Assembly (NCBI GenBank): GCA_964058805.1
Contig: CAXKVV010000563.1
Span: 1 to 48,265 of the forward strand
DNA length: 48,265 nt
Direction: 5' to 3'
DNA from: Schoenoplectus triqueter
Taxonomy: Eukaryota > Streptophyta > Magnoliopsida > Poales > Cyperaceae
The notes under the pieces: generated by a model
What the model saw: only the letters and a program-made list of their open reading frames with translations
What the model was told of the DNA's origin: nothing
Databases searched by the model: none
Part shown: piece after piece, positions 45,533 through 48,265 of the stretch
Layout: each line of letters starts with the position of its first letter
How positions within the stretch are numbered: position 1 is the stretch's first letter
Made by a program: the position numbers and the translations under genes

Positions 45533-47674
45533 CTTCACAGTAACCAGGTCATACCCTCTACTCTGCACCAGTGCCTGAAATATATCGAGAATGGTAAGCA
45601 AAAGAGAATTGACGGATATGTCAAGCCATTCGGGGTGCATGAGATTAAATTCAATGACGCCCAGTACTTTCTGCCTAAATCCGCTGTGGCGCCAAGCCGG
45701 CCTATAACAAAAGCAGGTCAGAAACCCTTTAATAAAGGCCCTAAATTTGATACCTCATCCGGAGAAGAAGAAGAGGTCAAATTTAATATTAAACCCCGAG
45801 GTGCTCGAGTCCAAAGACCCGGAAGAAAGTCGGGTGAAGAAGCAACCTTCCGCTTCAAACAGGTGGCTACGTATAAGGCTCAAATAAAACCGAGCGAAAT
45901 CAATGCGAGTGATTCTGAAGAGGAGGTCATTTTCAATTTTAAGCCTGCCAACGCCCCTCAAATTTAGATCATAGAGGCAACCTCGGGAGAAGACTCTGAA
46001 GATTCTAACAACTCGGGCGATACCACCTCGGGAGGGGAATCTGGCCATGATCGTCAACCCTGGGAAGAGGAATCTGACGAAGAGATCATCTATCACATCC
46101 TCAAGAAGCCATATAAAGGGCCCGAAACAGATAATGAAAGCGAGGAGTCATATATGATCAACACGGGACCCGGTAGCAGAAGGGATAACCCGGTTAGGCT
46201 GAGGCCTATAAATGAAGAACGCTCGTGGCGGGAAAATTTCGAAGGTCGCGTCTGGAATGCGATCGATGAAATAAGGCACCAAGTTGAAAATAATAGGAGA
46301 GAGGTGTCTGAACAATGGGAAGTGATGCAGGATATTAAGGTGCAACACAATGAAATCATGATAATGATTGAAAACCTGCAAACCGCGATCTATAACTCTG
46401 AGCTACTCAAGGAAGTGACGAGCGAACCCCGTTCCGGGACCCCTGAAAGACAAGCACCCGATAGCGGCAAACGGGTAATTGTAATAGTAGATGAATCAAA
46501 AGGGGAAGAAACGAAAGCTAAACAATCGACCGTCATGCAAACCCTCAAGGTCAAGAAGAGTAAACCATACTCTTTCCTGAAAAATAAAACAGCTCGGATA
46601 TTTGAGCAGGCCTTAAAGAGCGGATTAACACTTCCCGTTTGCAAAAGACCCGCAGACATAGAAAGAGCCGGTGAAGGCGAATTCTGCCCTTATCACCGCA
46701 TACTGGGTCACACCATTGAAGAATGCTGGGTATTCAAAGACCTAATAGAAGAAGGGCATAGAAACGGGACGATCCAACTCCCGAAGAGCTTTCAACAAGA
46801 CCCAGCTCCACATAACTCGAATAACAAAGGCAAAGGGGTGGCTTATACGATCTCGCACACTCCTGCACCTAGTAAACCTAAGGTTGCGAGACGTAAGCCG
46901 ATCAAAGAAATCTACCGCTCCAACTCAATCATGAATATTGAAATAGAAGAGGAGATGGCAGCGCTAGAGATTACTGTGGTTCCCGAAAGGCATTTTAAAG
47001 ACCTCATGCCAAGGGAGGTGAACCACATCCAAACCCTGAAGACCTTTGTCGTGCCGGCAAAAGTAGAGCGCATCAAAGGGAAAACTATCATCCACAAGGC
47101 CATAATTTTCTATCAGAGCGATTCAACCCAGTCTCTGAAGAACCCTGACCACAACACTTGGAAGAAGTGGGTGATAGAATAAGAATCGGAGAATGCAATG
47201 AGCGGTGACGCTGCATCTCATCCCTTTGGAAAGGAGCTGTATAAACTGGCAAAAAGGGCAAAATGTCTGAGAGACATATCCAAGACCGAGGCCAAGCGCT
47301 TCGATGAACTCTGGAATGGCGGCCAGAATAAGGTCCTGGGCCTGGATGGCAATATAAAATACACCCGGGGGTTAGGGTATAACTGCGATGACGCAGCGTG
47401 TCTTGAGGGGTCTCTCAACGAGTACCGTATGGAAGAAAGCTGTTGCATGACTTCTGTTGAAATGCCAGATGATGAAACAGAAGAGGACAATACCCCAGTC
47501 CTGAAAAATGTTTTGAAGCAGCTAGAAAAGGAACCTAATACGGTCGATGAGTTAGCTGAAATTAATTTGGGGACGGAAGAAGACCCACGACCAACTTTCA
47601 TAAGCGCGTCGTTACCAGAAGAGGTGGCTGACAGGTTGAAGATGTTCCTTAAAAACTATATGGACTGCTTCGCT
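45533..47674 (+). pseudogene. Pol linker with second zinc-finger region
   Basis: Same frame as Gag-protease. It continues the protease tail (TLHQCLKYIENG, KPFGVHEIKFNDAQYF), then acidic and basic low-complexity sequence, a coiled-coil-like run (46260-46420), and RSGTPERQAP, resembling RSGTYIPERQAP of Gag. A region at 46562-46795 copies the Gag finger region: KPYSFLKNKTARIF, GLTLPVCKRP, CPYHRILGHTIEECWVFKD. Stops at TAG 45965 and TAA 47180 break it. It ends in a pre-RT segment (NLGTEEDPRPTFISASLPEE) with NYMDCFA before TAG 47675. The duplicated finger between protease and RT is unusual. Confidence 0.82.
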
Positions 47675-48265
47675 TAGAGTTACAAAGAGATGCCTGGATT
47701 AGATCCCAACGTGGCGGTCCATTACTTAAAAATTGATCCAACCTTCAAACCGATTAAACAAGCGCCGAGGCGAATGAGAATAGAACTCGAAGAGAAGGTC
47801 GTGGAGGAAACAAAGAAACTCATCGACGCAGGCTTCATACGGGAAGAAGAAACGCCAGAATGGGTGGCTAGCATTGTCCCGGTTAAAAAGAAAAATGGGC
47901 AAATCCGCATTTGCGTGGACTTTCGGGACCTAAACAAGGCGTGCCCTAAAGATGATTTCCCGCTCCCAGTAACCGAAATCATAATTGATCATACATCCTC
48001 TTATGAAGTCTTCTCCTTCATGGACGGTTATGCGGGCTATAATCAAATCAAAATGGCGCCAGAAGATGAGAGGCACACGGCATTCCGCACGCCGATTGGC
48101 ATATATTGTTACAAATTCATGCCGTTCGGGCTCAAAAATGCGGGAGCCACCTACCAACGGGCGATGACGAAGATATTTGACGATTTAATCCACAAGATAG
48201 TTGAGTGCTATTTGGACGATTTAGTCATCAAGGCCATGTCATATGAAGAACACCTCCAATATCTT
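47675..48265 (+). pseudogene. gypsy reverse transcriptase, N-terminal two thirds
   Basis: In the same frame after TAG 47675, which replaces the Trp of the family's FAW(S/T)Y motif. Seen: EMPGLDPNVAVHYL, KQAPRRM, FIREEETPEWVASIVPVKKK, ICVDFRDLNKACPKDDFPLP, FMDGYAGYNQIKMAPED, TAFRTPIG, MPFGLKNAGATYQRAM, and the catalytic CYLDDLV at about 48206-48226 (YVDD is commoner). All catalytic aspartates are present. The sequence continues past the window edge. It would copy element RNA into DNA. Confidence 0.92.

Larger units (their letters stand above)
34245..48265 (+). mobile_element. Tat/Ogre-like Ty3/gypsy element A (5' part)
   Basis: A 7418-bp 5' LTR (34245-41662), a primer-binding site (41668-41686) and gag-pro-RT in order. 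The RT (CVDFRDLNKACPKDDFPLP, MPFGLKNAGATYQRAM) and the Gag finger CPYHRVLGHSIEDC are of the Tat/Ogre branch. Connection domain, RNase H, integrase and the 3' LTR lie beyond the window; with two such LTRs the element should exceed 20 kb. Four in-frame stops show it cannot now make a full polyprotein. Confidence 0.92.

Overview
The window is nuclear DNA of a flowering plant (lineage not assigned). It is a nest of mobile elements, and I find no intact host protein gene, rRNA or tRNA. The plant assignment rests on Ty1/copia, Ty3/gypsy Tat/Ogre-like and Mutator-like elements, AT-rich spacers, and clusters of G-box and TCP-type sites.

Layout. 1-2304: 3' part of a decayed copia element (+) with its 3' LTR. 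2305-6012: AT-rich spacer with a candidate Helitron-like element. 6013-27863: a second copia element on the minus strand, split by three gypsy LTRs. The first (copy C, 7070-20735, minus strand) lacks its first ~950 bp. Copy C is itself split by solo LTR B (12013-19524, plus strand, duplicated target GATCA). The third is solo LTR D (20792-23937, plus strand, duplicated target ACAGG), which interrupts the copia reverse transcriptase. 27864-34244: spacer, an orphan promoter-like site, simple repeats and a dead Mutator-like transposase. 34245-48265: 5' LTR (copy A, 7418 bp), primer-binding site and gag-pol of a large Tat/Ogre-like gypsy element that runs out of the window.

The most interesting material is inside the giant gypsy LTRs (A 7418 bp, B 7512 bp). 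They carry several families of short stem-loops whose stem sequences differ between copies while pairing is kept. These are: (1) an array near the LTR 3' end with a conserved 11-12 base loop and changing two-part stems; (2) modules with conserved flanks and entirely different stems; (3) ~240 bp promoter-like repeats, each a TATA box followed by a hairpin, with a compensatory change between copies; (4) hairpins at both LTR ends, also with compensatory differences. This suggests selection on a folded RNA or DNA form, or repeated template-switch repair of quasi-palindromes.

The gag-pol of element A is one continuous frame from 41804 to the window end, broken by four in-frame stops, two of them at expected tryptophan positions. 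It carries a second copy of the Gag zinc-finger region between protease and reverse transcriptase. A polypyrimidine tract ending in CAG just before the Gag ATG looks like a splice acceptor.
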